Of a DNA stretch of 64,000 bases, positions 27,166-37,391 are shown piece by piece. Position 1 is the stretch's first letter. The number at the start of each line of letters is the position of its first letter. The stretch spans positions 248,001 to 312,000 of the forward strand of contig NZ_JABFDJ010000005.1 of the NCBI RefSeq assembly GCF_013403925.1, written 5' to 3'. Source of the stretch: Winogradskyella wichelsiae (GTDB lineage: Bacteria; Bacteroidota; Bacteroidia; Flavobacteriales; Flavobacteriaceae). The position numbers were made by a program, and so were the translations under genes. Below the pieces are notes generated by a model. That model was not told the origin of the DNA and did no database searches. It saw only the letters and a program-made list of their open reading frames with translations.

Positions 27166-29457
27166 ATGAAATTTACACCTTTAAAACTATTGGCGGTTAT
27201 TGCTTTAACCGCCTTTATTAATCCATTATATACCCAAAACATTAGTGGTCATGTGAATGATTATTCAAACAGCCCCATATCTGATGTTGCCGTTCTCTTA
27301 GATCATAAAATCATTGCTAAAACTAATGCGGAAGGTGTTTTTTCCTTACCTAAAGCCTATCTGCTACCATTATCTGTTGAATTAAAACACCCTAATTATT
27401 ACATTAAGACCGTAACCTTAACTCAAAATAACAGTGTTTTTCAACTTTCTATTTTAGAAGACACTTTAAACCTTGAGGAAGTGACCATCTCTTCAACGTA
27501 TCAAAAAGAAAGTCAAGTTATAATTCCAACAGCGAAAATTTCGTCACAAAAATTTGCCGAGTATAGTCCCGTAGATTTGGTTTCAGCTCTAAACGAAACA
27601 CCTGGAGTTTATATTCAGAGTGGTGCCCTAAACACCAACAGAATTGTGATCAGAGGTGTGGGCTCTCGAACACTTTATGGTACTAATAAAATACGCGCGT
27701 ATTTCAACGGCATACCCATTACAAATGGTATTGGAGAAACAGCCATTGATGCTTTTGATCCTGAGGATATTGGTAGTTTAGAAATTGTAAAAGGGCCAAA
27801 AGCAACTCAATACGGCACCAATTTAGGAGGTACTTTATTACTGAATTCAACACAAGCTTCAGAAGGAGAAACCTTTATAAAGAGCAATCTTACTATTGGG
27901 AGTTTTGGACTGATTAAAAACAATGTATCTGTTGCTACTGCAAATGAAAAATTAGCCATAAACTTGAATTATGACCATTTAAAATCAGACGGGTTTCGTG
28001 ACAATAGTAATTATAATCGAAAAGCCGTTTTACTGACTTCAAATTACAAATTTAATGCTAAGAATGACATTGGAGTTTTAATCAACTTCACTGATTATTT
28101 TGCACAAATACCGAGTTCCATAGGTGAAACTGCATTTAATGAAGATCCTTCTCAAGCTGCTTTTACATGGAATGCTGCCCAAGGTTTTGAAGATAATAAA
28201 CAGGTCTTAATAGGGTTTAATTATACCCATCGCTTTTCGGATCATTTTAGTAATACAACGTCAATTTTTTACAACTATCTCGATCATTATGAACCGCGAC
28301 CTTTTAATATTCTAGACGAATACACCAATGGTTATGGTATAAGAACACTCTTTGCCAAAGATTTTAAATTCTTAAATCAAACCGCTCAACTTAGTTTTGG
28401 TGGAGAACTTTATAAAGACGACTATAATTGGAAAACCATTGAAAATCTCTACGAGAATAACGCCAACAATGGCAGTTTAGAAGGTGAACTACTTAGTGAT
28501 AATATAGAAACCAGAAATAACCTTAATGCCTTTGCTACCGTAACATTACCTTTTACAAAAAAATTAAAAGCCCAATTAGGTATTAATGTCAACACCACTA
28601 ATTACGAATTTAAAGATGACTTTAATATGGGGGAAAACAACAAAAATGCGGATCGTGATTTTGATCCCATAATTGCGCCTAATTTGAACGTCTTATACCA
28701 ATTTACATCAAACATAAACGCTTTTGCAAACATCAGTAGAGGCTTTAACTACCCTTCTATTGAAGAAACATTGACGCCTGAAGGGGTTATTAATCCAGAC
28801 CTAGGGCCTGAAACAGGTTTTAATTATGAAGTTGGTAGTGAACTATTTTTATTTAAAAGAAAACTGCGATTTCAGCTTACTGCATACTTATTAGATATTG
28901 ATAATTTATTGGTAGCAGATCGCGTTGGAGATGATCAATATATTGGTCGTAATGCTGGTAAAACAGAACATAAAGGTATTGAATTATCTGCTTCATATGC
29001 ACAGAAATTTACAAATGGATTTTTACTTTCACCTTACATTAATGCCGAAATTACAGACCATCGTTTTATAGATTTTGTTGATGACCAAAACGATTACTCA
29101 GGCCATCAATTAACTGGGATTCCTAAGGTTAAAATGAATGGAGGTCTTCAGTTAGGCTTAAAAAACTTCAACTTAAACACTAATTTTATCCATATCGGAG
29201 AGATGCCATTAAACGATGCTAACACTTTATCTTCGGATGCTTATACCGTTTTCAATACCAAATTATCTTACAAGAATTCTATTGCGAAGAACTTCGATAT
29301 TGAAATTAATATAGGTGTGAATAATTTTACAGATGAACAGTATGCATCATCGGTATTAATTAATGCCGTAGGCTTTGGCAATTCAGAACCACGTTATTAT
29401 TATCCCGGAATGCCTAGAAATTGGTTTAGTGGCATTAAGATTGCATACGCTATTTGA
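27166..29457 (+). CDS. TonB-dependent receptor
   Basis: 763 residues, outer membrane. Signal peptide (about 1-23), a carboxypeptidase-regulatory-like beta-sandwich (ISGHVNDYSNSPISDVAVLL, about 26-100), plug domain (LVSALNETPGVYIQSG ... IRGVGSRTLYGTNKIRAYFN, about 115-225), then a beta-barrel ending in GIKIAYAI. There is no SusD partner next to it, so it is not a classic Sus-type glycan system. It lies between the sorbosone-dehydrogenase-like lipoprotein and the alpha/beta hydrolase on the same strand; probably imports their substrate or product. Confidence 0.93.
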   Translation: MKFTPLKLLAVIALTAFINPLYTQNISGHVNDYSNSPISDVAVLLDHKIIAKTNAEGVFSLPKAYLLPLSVELKHPNYYIKTVTLTQNNSVFQLSILEDTLNLEEVTISSTYQKESQVIIPTAKISSQKFAEYSPVDLVSALNETPGVYIQSGALNTNRIVIRGVGSRTLYGTNKIRAYFNGIPITNGIGETAIDAFDPEDIGSLEIVKGPKATQYGTNLGGTLLLNSTQASEGETFIKSNLTIGSFGLIKNNVSVATANEKLAINLNYDHLKSDGFRDNSNYNRKAVLLTSNYKFNAKNDIGVLINFTDYFAQIPSSIGETAFNEDPSQAAFTWNAAQGFEDNKQVLIGFNYTHRFSDHFSNTTSIFYNYLDHYEPRPFNILDEYTNGYGIRTLFAKDFKFLNQTAQLSFGGELYKDDYNWKTIENLYENNANNGSLEGELLSDNIETRNNLNAFATVTLPFTKKLKAQLGINVNTTNYEFKDDFNMGENNKNADRDFDPIIAPNLNVLYQFTSNINAFANISRGFNYPSIEETLTPEGVINPDLGPETGFNYEVGSELFLFKRKLRFQLTAYLLDIDNLLVADRVGDDQYIGRNAGKTEHKGIELSASYAQKFTNGFLLSPYINAEITDHRFIDFVDDQNDYSGHQLTGIPKVKMNGGLQLGLKNFNLNTNFIHIGEMPLNDANTLSSDAYTVFNTKLSYKNSIAKNFDIEINIGVNNFTDEQYASSVLINAVGFGNSEPRYYYPGMPRNWFSGIKIAYAI

Positions 29458-29492
29458 TCTCAAAGCATGGAAACCACAATAAAAATAAAATT

Positions 29493-30494
29493 ATGAAAAA
29501 GAATTTATTAATAGGACTAACACTTTTAGTCGTCTTTCAAATTGCAAAGGCACAAACAGACAGTTTACAATGGTTAGATATTGAATTGGCAAATTACAAA
29601 TATCCATATCCTGTTTCTAAGTTAGAGTTGACCATACAAGAGCAAGAATTAAAAATGGCTTATATGGATGAAAAGCCTGATAATTATAATGGTAAAAACA
29701 TCGTGTTATTTCACGGCAAGAATTTTAATGGTGCCTATTGGAAAACGACGATTCAAGCGCTGACTAAAGAAGGGTTTCGTGTTATTGTACCCGATCAAAT
29801 TGGATTTGGAAAATCCTCTAAACCCGATCATTTTCATTATACGTTTCAGCAATTAGCACAAAACACCAAAACGTTACTAGATACTTTAAATATTGAAAAA
29901 ACAGCGATTTTAGGACATTCTATGGGAGGTATGCTCGCTACGCGCTTTGCTTTAATGTATCCAGAAACTGTTGAAAAATTTGTTTTAGAAAATCCCATTG
30001 GATTAGAAGATTGGAAATTAAAAGTGCCGTATCAACCTGTTGAATGGTGGTATAAAAACGAACTCAAAAAGTCTTCTGAAGGCATTAAAAAATACCAACT
30101 AGAAAATTATTACGACAACCAATGGAAACCTGAATATGATCAGTGGGTCAAGTTACTAGCTGGTTGGACGTTAAATTCAGATTATAAAACCATAGCTTGG
30201 AATGCGGCATTAACCTATGACATGATTTTTACACAACCTGTGGTTTACGAATTTAAAAATATTACCGCGCCAACACTTTTAATTATTGGAACCAGAGATC
30301 GAACAGCCTTGGGCAAAGGACTTGTTTCAGAAGACGTAAAAGAGACCATGGGATTGTATGATCAGTTAGGCACAGCCACTCAAAAGAAAATCCCTAATGC
30401 CAAATTAGTTGAAATAGAAAACGTTGGACATTTGCCTCACATCGAAAAGTTTGACAGTTTTATAAAACCGTTAATTGTTTTTCTAAAACAATAG
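29493..30494 (+). CDS. exported alpha/beta hydrolase
   Basis: 333 residues from the ATG at 29493, which places a signal peptide at the N-terminus (MKKNLLIGLTLLVVFQIAKA); an upstream in-frame ATG overlapping the receptor stop is rejected. Alpha/beta hydrolase marks: IVLFHGKNFNG (oxyanion region), nucleophile elbow GHSMGGM, acid in IIGTRDRTAL, catalytic histidine in VENVGHLPH. Substrate unknown: an ester, lactone or similar bond. Third gene of the putative operon; a sugar-lactone product of the dehydrogenase would fit but is speculative. Confidence 0.9.
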   Translation: MKKNLLIGLTLLVVFQIAKAQTDSLQWLDIELANYKYPYPVSKLELTIQEQELKMAYMDEKPDNYNGKNIVLFHGKNFNGAYWKTTIQALTKEGFRVIVPDQIGFGKSSKPDHFHYTFQQLAQNTKTLLDTLNIEKTAILGHSMGGMLATRFALMYPETVEKFVLENPIGLEDWKLKVPYQPVEWWYKNELKKSSEGIKKYQLENYYDNQWKPEYDQWVKLLAGWTLNSDYKTIAWNAALTYDMIFTQPVVYEFKNITAPTLLIIGTRDRTALGKGLVSEDVKETMGLYDQLGTATQKKIPNAKLVEIENVGHLPHIEKFDSFIKPLIVFLKQ

Positions 30495-30596
30495 CATTTT
30501 TTTAAATTAGGTGAATAAATAGTGTTTGAGTAGAAGAATAGCTATTATCCTAATCTTACCCTTAAAGTGAATATCTAAAATTTAATGATATAAATT

Positions 30597-31439
30597 ATGA
30601 AAAATCTAATTCTAAATGATGGTCATACCATTCCGATTATCGGTTTTGGAACTTATAAAGCTACGGAACAAGAAGGCATTGCATCTGTTAAGCATGCGCT
30701 ATTAAATGGGTATAGACTATTGGATACCGCTGCCGCTTATAATAACGAAGAAGCTGTGGGAAAAGGTATTAAAGCTAGTGGAGTTCCAAGAGAGGAAATT
30801 TTAGTGACGACTAAGTTATGGCGCGAAAATTTAGGTTATGACATGGCAAAAGAAGAATTTGAAAAATCTTTGAAGAAACTAGGCTTAGATTATATAGACT
30901 TGTATCTTATTCATTGGCCAGCAAATGCTAAGAATTATGAGAATTGGGAAAAAGCTAATGCCGAGGCTTGGAGAGCTATGGAAGAATTACAAGCCGAAGG
31001 AAAAATAAAATCTATAGGTGTCAGTAATTTTTTTGAAGAACATCTTGAAGCTTTATCTAAAACTGCTAAGGTAAAACCAGCCGTTAATCAAATAGAGTTT
31101 CATCCAGGTTACTGGCAAGAAGATTTAGTTAATTATTGCAAAAAACAACATATTGTTGTTGAATCATGGTCTCCTTTAGCAAGAGGAAAGGTTTTTGAAA
31201 ATGAAGTCTTAGAAGACATTGCAAAAGCACACAATACTACGGTTGCAAAAGTTTGCCTTCGATGGATCATTCAGCACGATGTGATTGTAATTCCGAAATC
31301 AACCACCAAAGCGCGTATTGAAGAGAATATAAATTTAGATGACTTTGAATTATCCAATGAAGAGATGAATACCATAAATGAGCTACCTGAATTTGGATTT
31401 AGCGGAGAACATCCCCTTTTTTGGCCAGACAGAATCTAA
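30597..31439 (+). CDS. aldo/keto reductase
   Basis: 280-residue NADPH-dependent TIM-barrel reductase. The catalytic tetrad is present: D43 and Y48 (LLDTAAAYNNE), K73 (VTTKLW), H106 (LIHWP). Cofactor-binding VIPKSTTKARIEENI is near residue 240. Typical length for the 2,5-diketo-gluconate-reductase-like group. It is 102 bases after the hydrolase on the same strand and could be read through from that operon, but the gap leaves room for its own promoter. Confidence 0.94.
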   Translation: MKNLILNDGHTIPIIGFGTYKATEQEGIASVKHALLNGYRLLDTAAAYNNEEAVGKGIKASGVPREEILVTTKLWRENLGYDMAKEEFEKSLKKLGLDYIDLYLIHWPANAKNYENWEKANAEAWRAMEELQAEGKIKSIGVSNFFEEHLEALSKTAKVKPAVNQIEFHPGYWQEDLVNYCKKQHIVVESWSPLARGKVFENEVLEDIAKAHNTTVAKVCLRWIIQHDVIVIPKSTTKARIEENINLDDFELSNEEMNTINELPEFGFSGEHPLFWPDRI

Positions 31440-31471
31440 ATTCTAATTACAAGCCTTTTTAAAAGCGAAAA

Positions 31472-31542
31472 CGCTGTTAGAAACAGCGCTTGCATTTTAC
31501 AAATGATGGTACAAGCTACATCACGAGAACTTGTACCATCAT
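31472..31542. terminator. two hairpins in the convergent gap before rimO
   Basis: First hairpin CGCTGTT (31472-31478)/AACAGCG (31482-31488), followed on the minus strand by a T-rich tail. Second hairpin ATGATGGTACAAG (31503-31515)/CTTGTACCATCAT (31530-31542) with a 14-base loop. They lie between the convergent aldo/keto reductase and rimO genes, so they probably end both transcripts. Confidence 0.55.
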
Positions 31543-31599
31543 AAAAAATTTAGAACACTATTATAGTAGTGATTATCGTAGTGCATAAAATAGTTATGA

Positions 31600-32901
31600 T
31601 TAAATCACTTCACCATAAAGATCAAAATCCTCTGCTTCTGTTACTTTAATCGTCGCAAATTCGCCTGTTTTTAAATAGGTTTTACTCGCATCAATTAAAA
31701 CTTCGTTATCAACATCTGGAGAATCAAATTCTGTACGACCAACAAAGTAGTTCCCTTCTTTACGGTCAATAACCACTTTAAATTCTTGACCGATTTTAGT
31801 CTGATTTAATTCCCAAGAAATCTGAGATTGAATTTCCATAATCTGGTTAACACGTTCCATTTTTACTTCTTCAGGAACATCATCTTCTAAATTATAGGCA
31901 TGTGTATTTTCTTCATGAGAATAGGTAAAACAACCTAAACGTTCAAAACGCATTTCTGAAACCCATTGTTTCAATTCTTGAAAATGTGCTTCTGTTTCTC
32001 CAGGATAACCAACAATAAGTGTTGTTCTAATGGTCATTTCAGGAACAATAGCTCTGAAGTCGTGAATCAATTTAGTCGTCTTTGCTTTTGTCGTTCCACG
32101 ACGCATCGATTTTAATAAGTCATCAGAAATATGTTGTAACGGAATATCTAAATAGTTACAAATTTTAGGTTCACGCTTCATAATGTCTAAAACATCCATC
32201 GGGAAACCTGTAGGGAATGCATAATGTAAACGAATCCACTCAATACCTTCAACTTTAACTAAGTTCTCAAGCAACTCTGCAAGATTTCTTTTCTTATAAA
32301 TATCTAATCCGTAGTATGTTAAATCTTGAGCAATAAGAATCAGTTCTTTAACACCATTTGCTGCTAACTTTTCTGCTTCAATCACTAAGTTTTCAATAGG
32401 CGTACTTTTATGCTTTCCTCTCATTAGGGGAATCGCACAAAAACTACAAGGTCTATCACAACCCTCTGCAATTTTTAAGTAAGCGTAATTCTTTGGTGTG
32501 GTCGTTAAACGTTCTCCAATTAATTCATGTTTATAATCAGCACCTAAGGCCTTTAATAAACCTGGTAATTCTGTAGTCCCAAAATACTGATCTACATTCG
32601 GTATTTCCTTCTCTAAGTCTGGCTTATAGCGTTCGCTTAAACAACCTGTAACAAAAACCTTATCGACTTCGCCATCTTCTTTTTTCTGCATGTACTCCAA
32701 AATGGTGTTCACACTTTCTTCTTTAGCATTATTGATAAATCCACACGTATTTATTACAACAACATTACCTTCTTCCTCATGTACAACTTCTTTGCCACTT
32801 GCTTTTAGTTGTCCCATCAACACTTCGCTGTCGTAAACATTTTTACTACAACCTAATGTTATAACGTTAATTTTGTTCTTTTTAATGGTTTTTGTTCTCA
32901 T
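31600..32901 (-). CDS. rimO: ribosomal protein S12 methylthiotransferase RimO
   Basis: Radical-SAM enzyme that adds a methylthio group to an aspartate of ribosomal protein S12. 433 residues. N-terminal UPF0004 domain (NVITLGCSKNVYDSEVLMGQL and the VVINTCGFI cysteine), radical-SAM CxxxCxxC in EGCDRPCSFCAIP (about 149-156), and a C-terminal TRAM domain (about 370-433). The wording GCSKN separates RimO from MiaB. A -7 box TATCTTTG (minus, 32922-32929) lies 20 bases upstream of the ATG. Confidence 0.96.
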   Translation of the reverse strand: MRTKTIKKNKINVITLGCSKNVYDSEVLMGQLKASGKEVVHEEEGNVVVINTCGFINNAKEESVNTILEYMQKKEDGEVDKVFVTGCLSERYKPDLEKEIPNVDQYFGTTELPGLLKALGADYKHELIGERLTTTPKNYAYLKIAEGCDRPCSFCAIPLMRGKHKSTPIENLVIEAEKLAANGVKELILIAQDLTYYGLDIYKKRNLAELLENLVKVEGIEWIRLHYAFPTGFPMDVLDIMKREPKICNYLDIPLQHISDDLLKSMRRGTTKAKTTKLIHDFRAIVPEMTIRTTLIVGYPGETEAHFQELKQWVSEMRFERLGCFTYSHEENTHAYNLEDDVPEEVKMERVNQIMEIQSQISWELNQTKIGQEFKVVIDRKEGNYFVGRTEFDSPDVDNEVLIDASKTYLKTGEFATIKVTEAEDFDLYGEVI

Positions 32902-32921
32902 GCTTTTTATAAATCAGTTGG

Positions 32922-32929
32922 CAAAGATA
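32922..32929 (-). promoter_or_regulatory. -7 box of rimO
   Basis: TATCTTTG on the minus strand matches TAnnTTTG exactly, 20 bases before the rimO start. Confidence 0.45.
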
Positions 32930-33011
32930 CGGAATGATTTACGATAATTACTTTCTAGCAAGCTAGATTAAACTTTTTACTCTTTTTAAAGTCCTATAAA
33001 AAATTCGATTT

Positions 33012-34082
33012 ATGAAACCCACCTATTTAATTGCACTTATTTCATTTTTTGCATTCACTTTTTCTTGCTCTACAGATGATGTTTCCCTTTCAGAAACGTC
33101 TGAAAGCTTATATTTCCCTCCTATAAACTCTGATGTATGGGAAACAACGTCTAGTGCCGAACTTGATTGGGACGATAGTCAATTAGAACCTTTATTAACT
33201 TTTTTAGAAGAAAAAAATTCTAAAGCGTTCATCATACTTCATGAAGGAAAAATAGTTGAAGAACATTATTTTGGTGATCATACAGATTCTACACCTTGGT
33301 ATTGGGCAAGTGCAGGTAAGACTCTAACAGCTGCTATTGCTGGTATTGCACAAGAAGAAGGACTAATTGACATCAATGAGAAAGTATCGGATTATTTAGG
33401 AACAGGTTGGACCACTGCGTCTCTTGAAAAAGAAAACCTTATCACTTCTAGAAACTTATTAGAAATGACGTCTGGTTTAAACGATAATTTGGGGGATGAC
33501 GTTTCTACCTCTCATCTTCATTATTTAGAAGATGCTGGAGAACGTTGGGCATATCACAATGTATATCTAAAGCTACAAGATGTCGTTTCTGCTGCAAGTC
33601 ATGATAGTTGGTCTAACTATTTTAATACAAAATTAAAAGCTAAAATAGGAATGTCTGGCGCTTGGTTACAAACCGATAACTCTAATGTTTATTGGAGTAC
33701 TGCACGAAGCATGGCTCGCTTTGGTTTATTATCTCTAGCCAACGGAAAATGGGAAACAGATCAAATAGTTCCTGAACTTTTTATGTACGATGCAACTAAC
33801 ACTTCTCAATTGATCAACGAAGCTTATGGTTATTCTTGGTGGCTAAACGGTAAATCCACTTATCATTTACCAAAAACTCAATTTGAGTTTCAAGATGAAA
33901 TAATCCCCAATGCACCTAGTGACACATTTGCTGCTTTAGGTAAAAATGATCAAAAAATATATGTCGTTCCAAGTAAAGATCTCGTTATAATTAGAATGGG
34001 CGAGGCTGCTGATGACGAAAATTTTGCGCTATCAAGTTTTGATACTGACCTATGGGAAAAAATTAATGCCTTTATTAACTAA
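33012..34082 (+). CDS. serine hydrolase lipoprotein (class C beta-lactamase/DD-peptidase fold)
   Basis: 356 residues. Lipobox FTFSC (C19). The nucleophile motif SxxK is S100-AGK103 in YWASAGKTLTAAIA, and a YxN-like motif is in WAYHNVYLKL. WLNGKSTYHLPK may supply the third motif. The fold is the beta-lactamase/esterase EstB type; such proteins act as esterases, D-peptidases or peptidoglycan hydrolases, and resistance should not be assumed. It is 67 bases upstream of the T9SS protein gene, same strand. Confidence 0.88.
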   Translation: MKPTYLIALISFFAFTFSCSTDDVSLSETSESLYFPPINSDVWETTSSAELDWDDSQLEPLLTFLEEKNSKAFIILHEGKIVEEHYFGDHTDSTPWYWASAGKTLTAAIAGIAQEEGLIDINEKVSDYLGTGWTTASLEKENLITSRNLLEMTSGLNDNLGDDVSTSHLHYLEDAGERWAYHNVYLKLQDVVSAASHDSWSNYFNTKLKAKIGMSGAWLQTDNSNVYWSTARSMARFGLLSLANGKWETDQIVPELFMYDATNTSQLINEAYGYSWWLNGKSTYHLPKTQFEFQDEIIPNAPSDTFAALGKNDQKIYVVPSKDLVIIRMGEAADDENFALSSFDTDLWEKINAFIN

Positions 34083-34149
34083 TTAAAATTAAGTACAGCA
34101 CAAGTTTTATTTAAAGAACACATCTAAAAGGTAACAACCAACCCAATAG

Positions 34150-36354
34150 ATGTCTTTAAATTCTAATACTTTGCATAGAAAATATCAATTACTACTTTTT
34201 ATATTTTTTTCTTATTCAATTCATACCTATGCGCAATTATGCGAAGGCAGTTTGGGTGATCCCGTTATTGAAATCGATTTTGGATCTGGTTCAGACCGTG
34301 GTGGTGCATTGGGATCAGACATTACCGCATTTACGTATAGTAATTCCGGTGAATTAGACGAAGGAGAATATACAATTGCTAATACAACCAGTGGTTTAAA
34401 ATCAAATGCATGGCATGTCACAAGTGATCACACAGGAGATTCAAATGGCTATATGATGGTTATTAATAGTGCTGTTTTAGCCAGTGAAGGTGTATTTTAT
34501 ACTAAATCGGTAACAGGACTTTGCTCTAATACAACCTACGAATTCTCTGCTTATTTAATGAATCTCATGAACCCATCTGTCGGAACAGATGAATACCATC
34601 CTGATGTTACTTTTAGAATTAGTGATTCTGCGGGGAACGTTTTAGGATCCTATAACACAGGGGATATCTCACAAACAACCTCGGGCATTTGGCAACAGTA
34701 TGGCTTCTTTTTCACATTAGATAATGATGAAGAGGTAATTATCACCATGCTAAACTCTGCACCAAGTGCGCATCCAGGAAATGATATTGCACTTGATGAT
34801 ATTGCTTTTAGACCTTGTGGACCTACAATTATCAATTTTATAAACGATGACCTTAACAGCGCGGTTACCATTTGCGAAGATGAATTGGTTAGCTATACAT
34901 TTCAATCTCACGTTTCTTCAGGGTATTTAAATCCACAATACCAATGGCAATACTCTGATGATCTCGGTCAAACTTGGGTTGATCTAACAGGACAAACTAC
35001 GACCAATTATCTATTTACCGACACTAGCACTCCTGGCACTTATTTATATCGACTAACTGTTGCCAACGGAACAAATATAGATTCTGCAGCATGCCGAATT
35101 ACTTCAGAAGACTTTATAGTCGTTGTTTTAGCAACACCAGAAACTTTAACAGGAGCTTCTGAGCAAGTTTTTTGCACCACTCAACAACCAACCATCAGCA
35201 CTATTGAAGTAAGCGCAACAGCTATTTGGTATAATGAAGCAACCGATGGTATTATAATTCCAAATACAACAGCTCTTATTGATGGCATTACATATTATGG
35301 AGCTCAAGCAACTGTTAACGGTTGCGAAAGTGACATAAGGCTTCCTGTATTAGTCACTATAGTATCACCAACCTTAGTTATAACGAATGTTGAAGCGAGT
35401 ATTTGTGACACTGATAACGACTATGAAGAAAATATAGATATTACCATTTATGAAGGTATTATTGTAGATTGTGAAGATTGCGTTTTTAGTTATTTTGAAA
35501 ATTTATTTGATGCTGACAATTACGATGAAGCAGGTAAAATATTAGATCCAGAAAATTACAACTGGTATCAAGATACCGTTATAGTCTATGCTAGAATAGA
35601 CTCACCAGACCAATGCTATCAAATAGCTGAAATCATCCTCTATCTAGAAGACACCCCAATAATAGGAATAGATGATTTTGTTGGTATTTGTGCTGGTTAT
35701 AATACCATAAGTATAGATGCAGGCTACGGCTTTAATAGCTACTTATGGTCCACAGGCGAAACAACACAGATTATTACTATTTCTGAAGAAAATTTAGGTC
35801 TTTATTCTGTCACCATTACTGAAGAGCATATTGATTACACTTGTTCTTCTACGAAGGAATTTGAAGTCATCTTATCCAACACAGCTGTAATTTCTCAAAT
35901 TGATATTAACGATTGGTCTGAAAATGATAATAGTATAACAATTCAACTATCGGCTGTCAGTTTAGGGGATTATGAATATTCAATAGATAATGTCAATTAC
36001 CAAAACAGTACTAAATTTACAAATCTATCCGCAGGTGAATATACTGTTTATGTTAGAGACAAAAATGGTTGTGGTATTACTGAAGAAATTATTTATTTAT
36101 TAAACTACCCAAAGTACTTTACGCCGAATGGTGATGGAAATCATGATACATGGTTTATAGAAAATACATATTCAGAACCTTCATTAACCATAAAAATATT
36201 TGATCGGTATGGAAAAATCCTTAAAATTTTAGATTACAACGCGTATTGGGATGGTACTTATAAAGGAAATATGCTACCTAATTCAGATTATTGGTTTGTA
36301 GTTACTAGAGAAAATGGCCAACGCTATACAGGTCATTTTAGTCTAAAACGGTAA
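34150..36354 (+). CDS. T9SS type B sorting-domain adhesin-like surface protein
   Basis: 734 residues. Signal peptide ending in HTYAQ (about residue 28). Residues about 35-220 form a lectin/jelly-roll-like domain (YMMVINSAVLASEGVFYTK ... LDDIAFRPCG). Ig-like modules follow, with a SprB-like repeat (YSIDNVNYQNSTKFTNLSAG ... RDKNGCG, about 614-645). The last ~80 residues (PKYFTPNGDGNHDTWFIEN ... SLTIKIFDRYGK ... GHFSLKR) are the type IX secretion, type B C-terminal signal. So the protein is secreted and attached or shed at the cell surface, possibly for adhesion or gliding. Confidence 0.93.
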   Translation: MSLNSNTLHRKYQLLLFIFFSYSIHTYAQLCEGSLGDPVIEIDFGSGSDRGGALGSDITAFTYSNSGELDEGEYTIANTTSGLKSNAWHVTSDHTGDSNGYMMVINSAVLASEGVFYTKSVTGLCSNTTYEFSAYLMNLMNPSVGTDEYHPDVTFRISDSAGNVLGSYNTGDISQTTSGIWQQYGFFFTLDNDEEVIITMLNSAPSAHPGNDIALDDIAFRPCGPTIINFINDDLNSAVTICEDELVSYTFQSHVSSGYLNPQYQWQYSDDLGQTWVDLTGQTTTNYLFTDTSTPGTYLYRLTVANGTNIDSAACRITSEDFIVVVLATPETLTGASEQVFCTTQQPTISTIEVSATAIWYNEATDGIIIPNTTALIDGITYYGAQATVNGCESDIRLPVLVTIVSPTLVITNVEASICDTDNDYEENIDITIYEGIIVDCEDCVFSYFENLFDADNYDEAGKILDPENYNWYQDTVIVYARIDSPDQCYQIAEIILYLEDTPIIGIDDFVGICAGYNTISIDAGYGFNSYLWSTGETTQIITISEENLGLYSVTITEEHIDYTCSSTKEFEVILSNTAVISQIDINDWSENDNSITIQLSAVSLGDYEYSIDNVNYQNSTKFTNLSAGEYTVYVRDKNGCGITEEIIYLLNYPKYFTPNGDGNHDTWFIENTYSEPSLTIKIFDRYGKILKILDYNAYWDGTYKGNMLPNSDYWFVVTRENGQRYTGHFSLKR

Positions 36355-36360
36355 AATAAA

Positions 36361-36394
36361 AAAGACCAATCTCAGATAAGATTGGTCTTTTTTT
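36361..36394. terminator. bidirectional terminator between the T9SS gene and ftsY
   Basis: Perfect 12-bp arms AAAGACCAATCT (36361-36372) and AGATTGGTCTTT (36379-36390), 6-base loop, T-run on the plus strand and A-run on the other side. It sits between convergent stops at 36354 and 36417. Confidence 0.92.
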
Positions 36395-36416
36395 ATGCTT
36401 ACTTAATTCTTTATAC

Positions 36417-37391
36417 TTACTTAAAGAAAGAGTCTACAAATTCATATTTATTAAAAACTTGTAGGTCTTCAATACCCTCTCCTACTCCAATATATTTTAC
36501 TGGAATTTGAAATTGATCACTAATACCAATAACCACTCCCCCTTTTGCTGTACCATCTAATTTTGTTACTGCTAAAGACGTTACTTCGGTTGCTGCTGTA
36601 AACTGTTTTGCTTGTTCAAAAGCATTTTGACCTGTAGAACCATCTAATACCAATAACACGTCGTGTGGTGAGTTTGGAACTACTTTTTGCATTACACGTT
36701 TTACTTTAGTTAACTCATTCATTAAATTAACCTTATTATGTAAACGTCCTGCTGTATCGATAATAATAACATCTGCATTTTGATTGACACCAGATTGCAA
36801 TGCATCGAAAGCAACAGAAGCAGGATCAGACCCCATTTCTTGTCTTATCATTGGTACGTCTACACGATCTGCCCAAACTTGTAGTTGATCTATTGCTGCA
36901 GCTCTAAACGTATCTGCTGCTCCAAGAACCACATTTAAACCCTTCTTTTTAAACTGATAAGCTAGCTTACCAATCGTTGTTGTTTTACCAACTCCATTAA
37001 CACCAACAACCATAAGAACATAAGGTGTTTTAGAACCATCTGCTTGTTTTGGTAATTCAGGAATTGTGTATTCTGTTTCTTCGCCTGACTTTGTTTCGGA
37101 CAATAGAGCAGCTATTTCTTCTCTTAAAATTTTATTAAGCTCTGAAGTCCCTAAATATTTGTCTTGCGCTACACGTTCTTCAATACGGGTAATCACTTTT
37201 AATGTGGTATTTACACCAACATCACTAGTTACCAAGATTTCTTCAAGATTATCTAAGACATCATCATCTACTTTAGATTTTCCTGCAACAGCTTTGTTTA
37301 GTTTGGTAAAAAAAGAAGTTTTAGATTTCTCCAATCCCTTATCTAGCGTTTCTTTTTTTTCAGAAGAGAATATTTTTTTAAAAAAACTCAT
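36417..37391 (-). CDS. ftsY: signal recognition particle receptor FtsY
   Basis: SRP-receptor GTPase that docks ribosome-SRP complexes at the membrane. 324 residues, a short FtsY without the long acidic N-terminal domain. N domain about 20-100; G domain with GVNGVGKTTTIGKLA (G1), AADTFRAAAIDQL, DTAGRLHNK, and TKLDGTAKGG. It lies downstream of the rpmB-rpmG-DUF4295 genes, but a strong minus-strand hairpin (37535-37562) separates them, so it may have its own promoter. Confidence 0.97.
   Translation of the reverse strand: MSFFKKIFSSEKKETLDKGLEKSKTSFFTKLNKAVAGKSKVDDDVLDNLEEILVTSDVGVNTTLKVITRIEERVAQDKYLGTSELNKILREEIAALLSETKSGEETEYTIPELPKQADGSKTPYVLMVVGVNGVGKTTTIGKLAYQFKKKGLNVVLGAADTFRAAAIDQLQVWADRVDVPMIRQEMGSDPASVAFDALQSGVNQNADVIIIDTAGRLHNKVNLMNELTKVKRVMQKVVPNSPHDVLLVLDGSTGQNAFEQAKQFTAATEVTSLAVTKLDGTAKGGVVIGISDQFQIPVKYIGVGEGIEDLQVFNKYEFVDSFFK

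Noticed and set aside
33012-34082. Antibiotic resistance from the beta-lactamase-fold protein
   Set aside because: Sequence fits the broad serine-hydrolase group; no specific resistance-enzyme signature.
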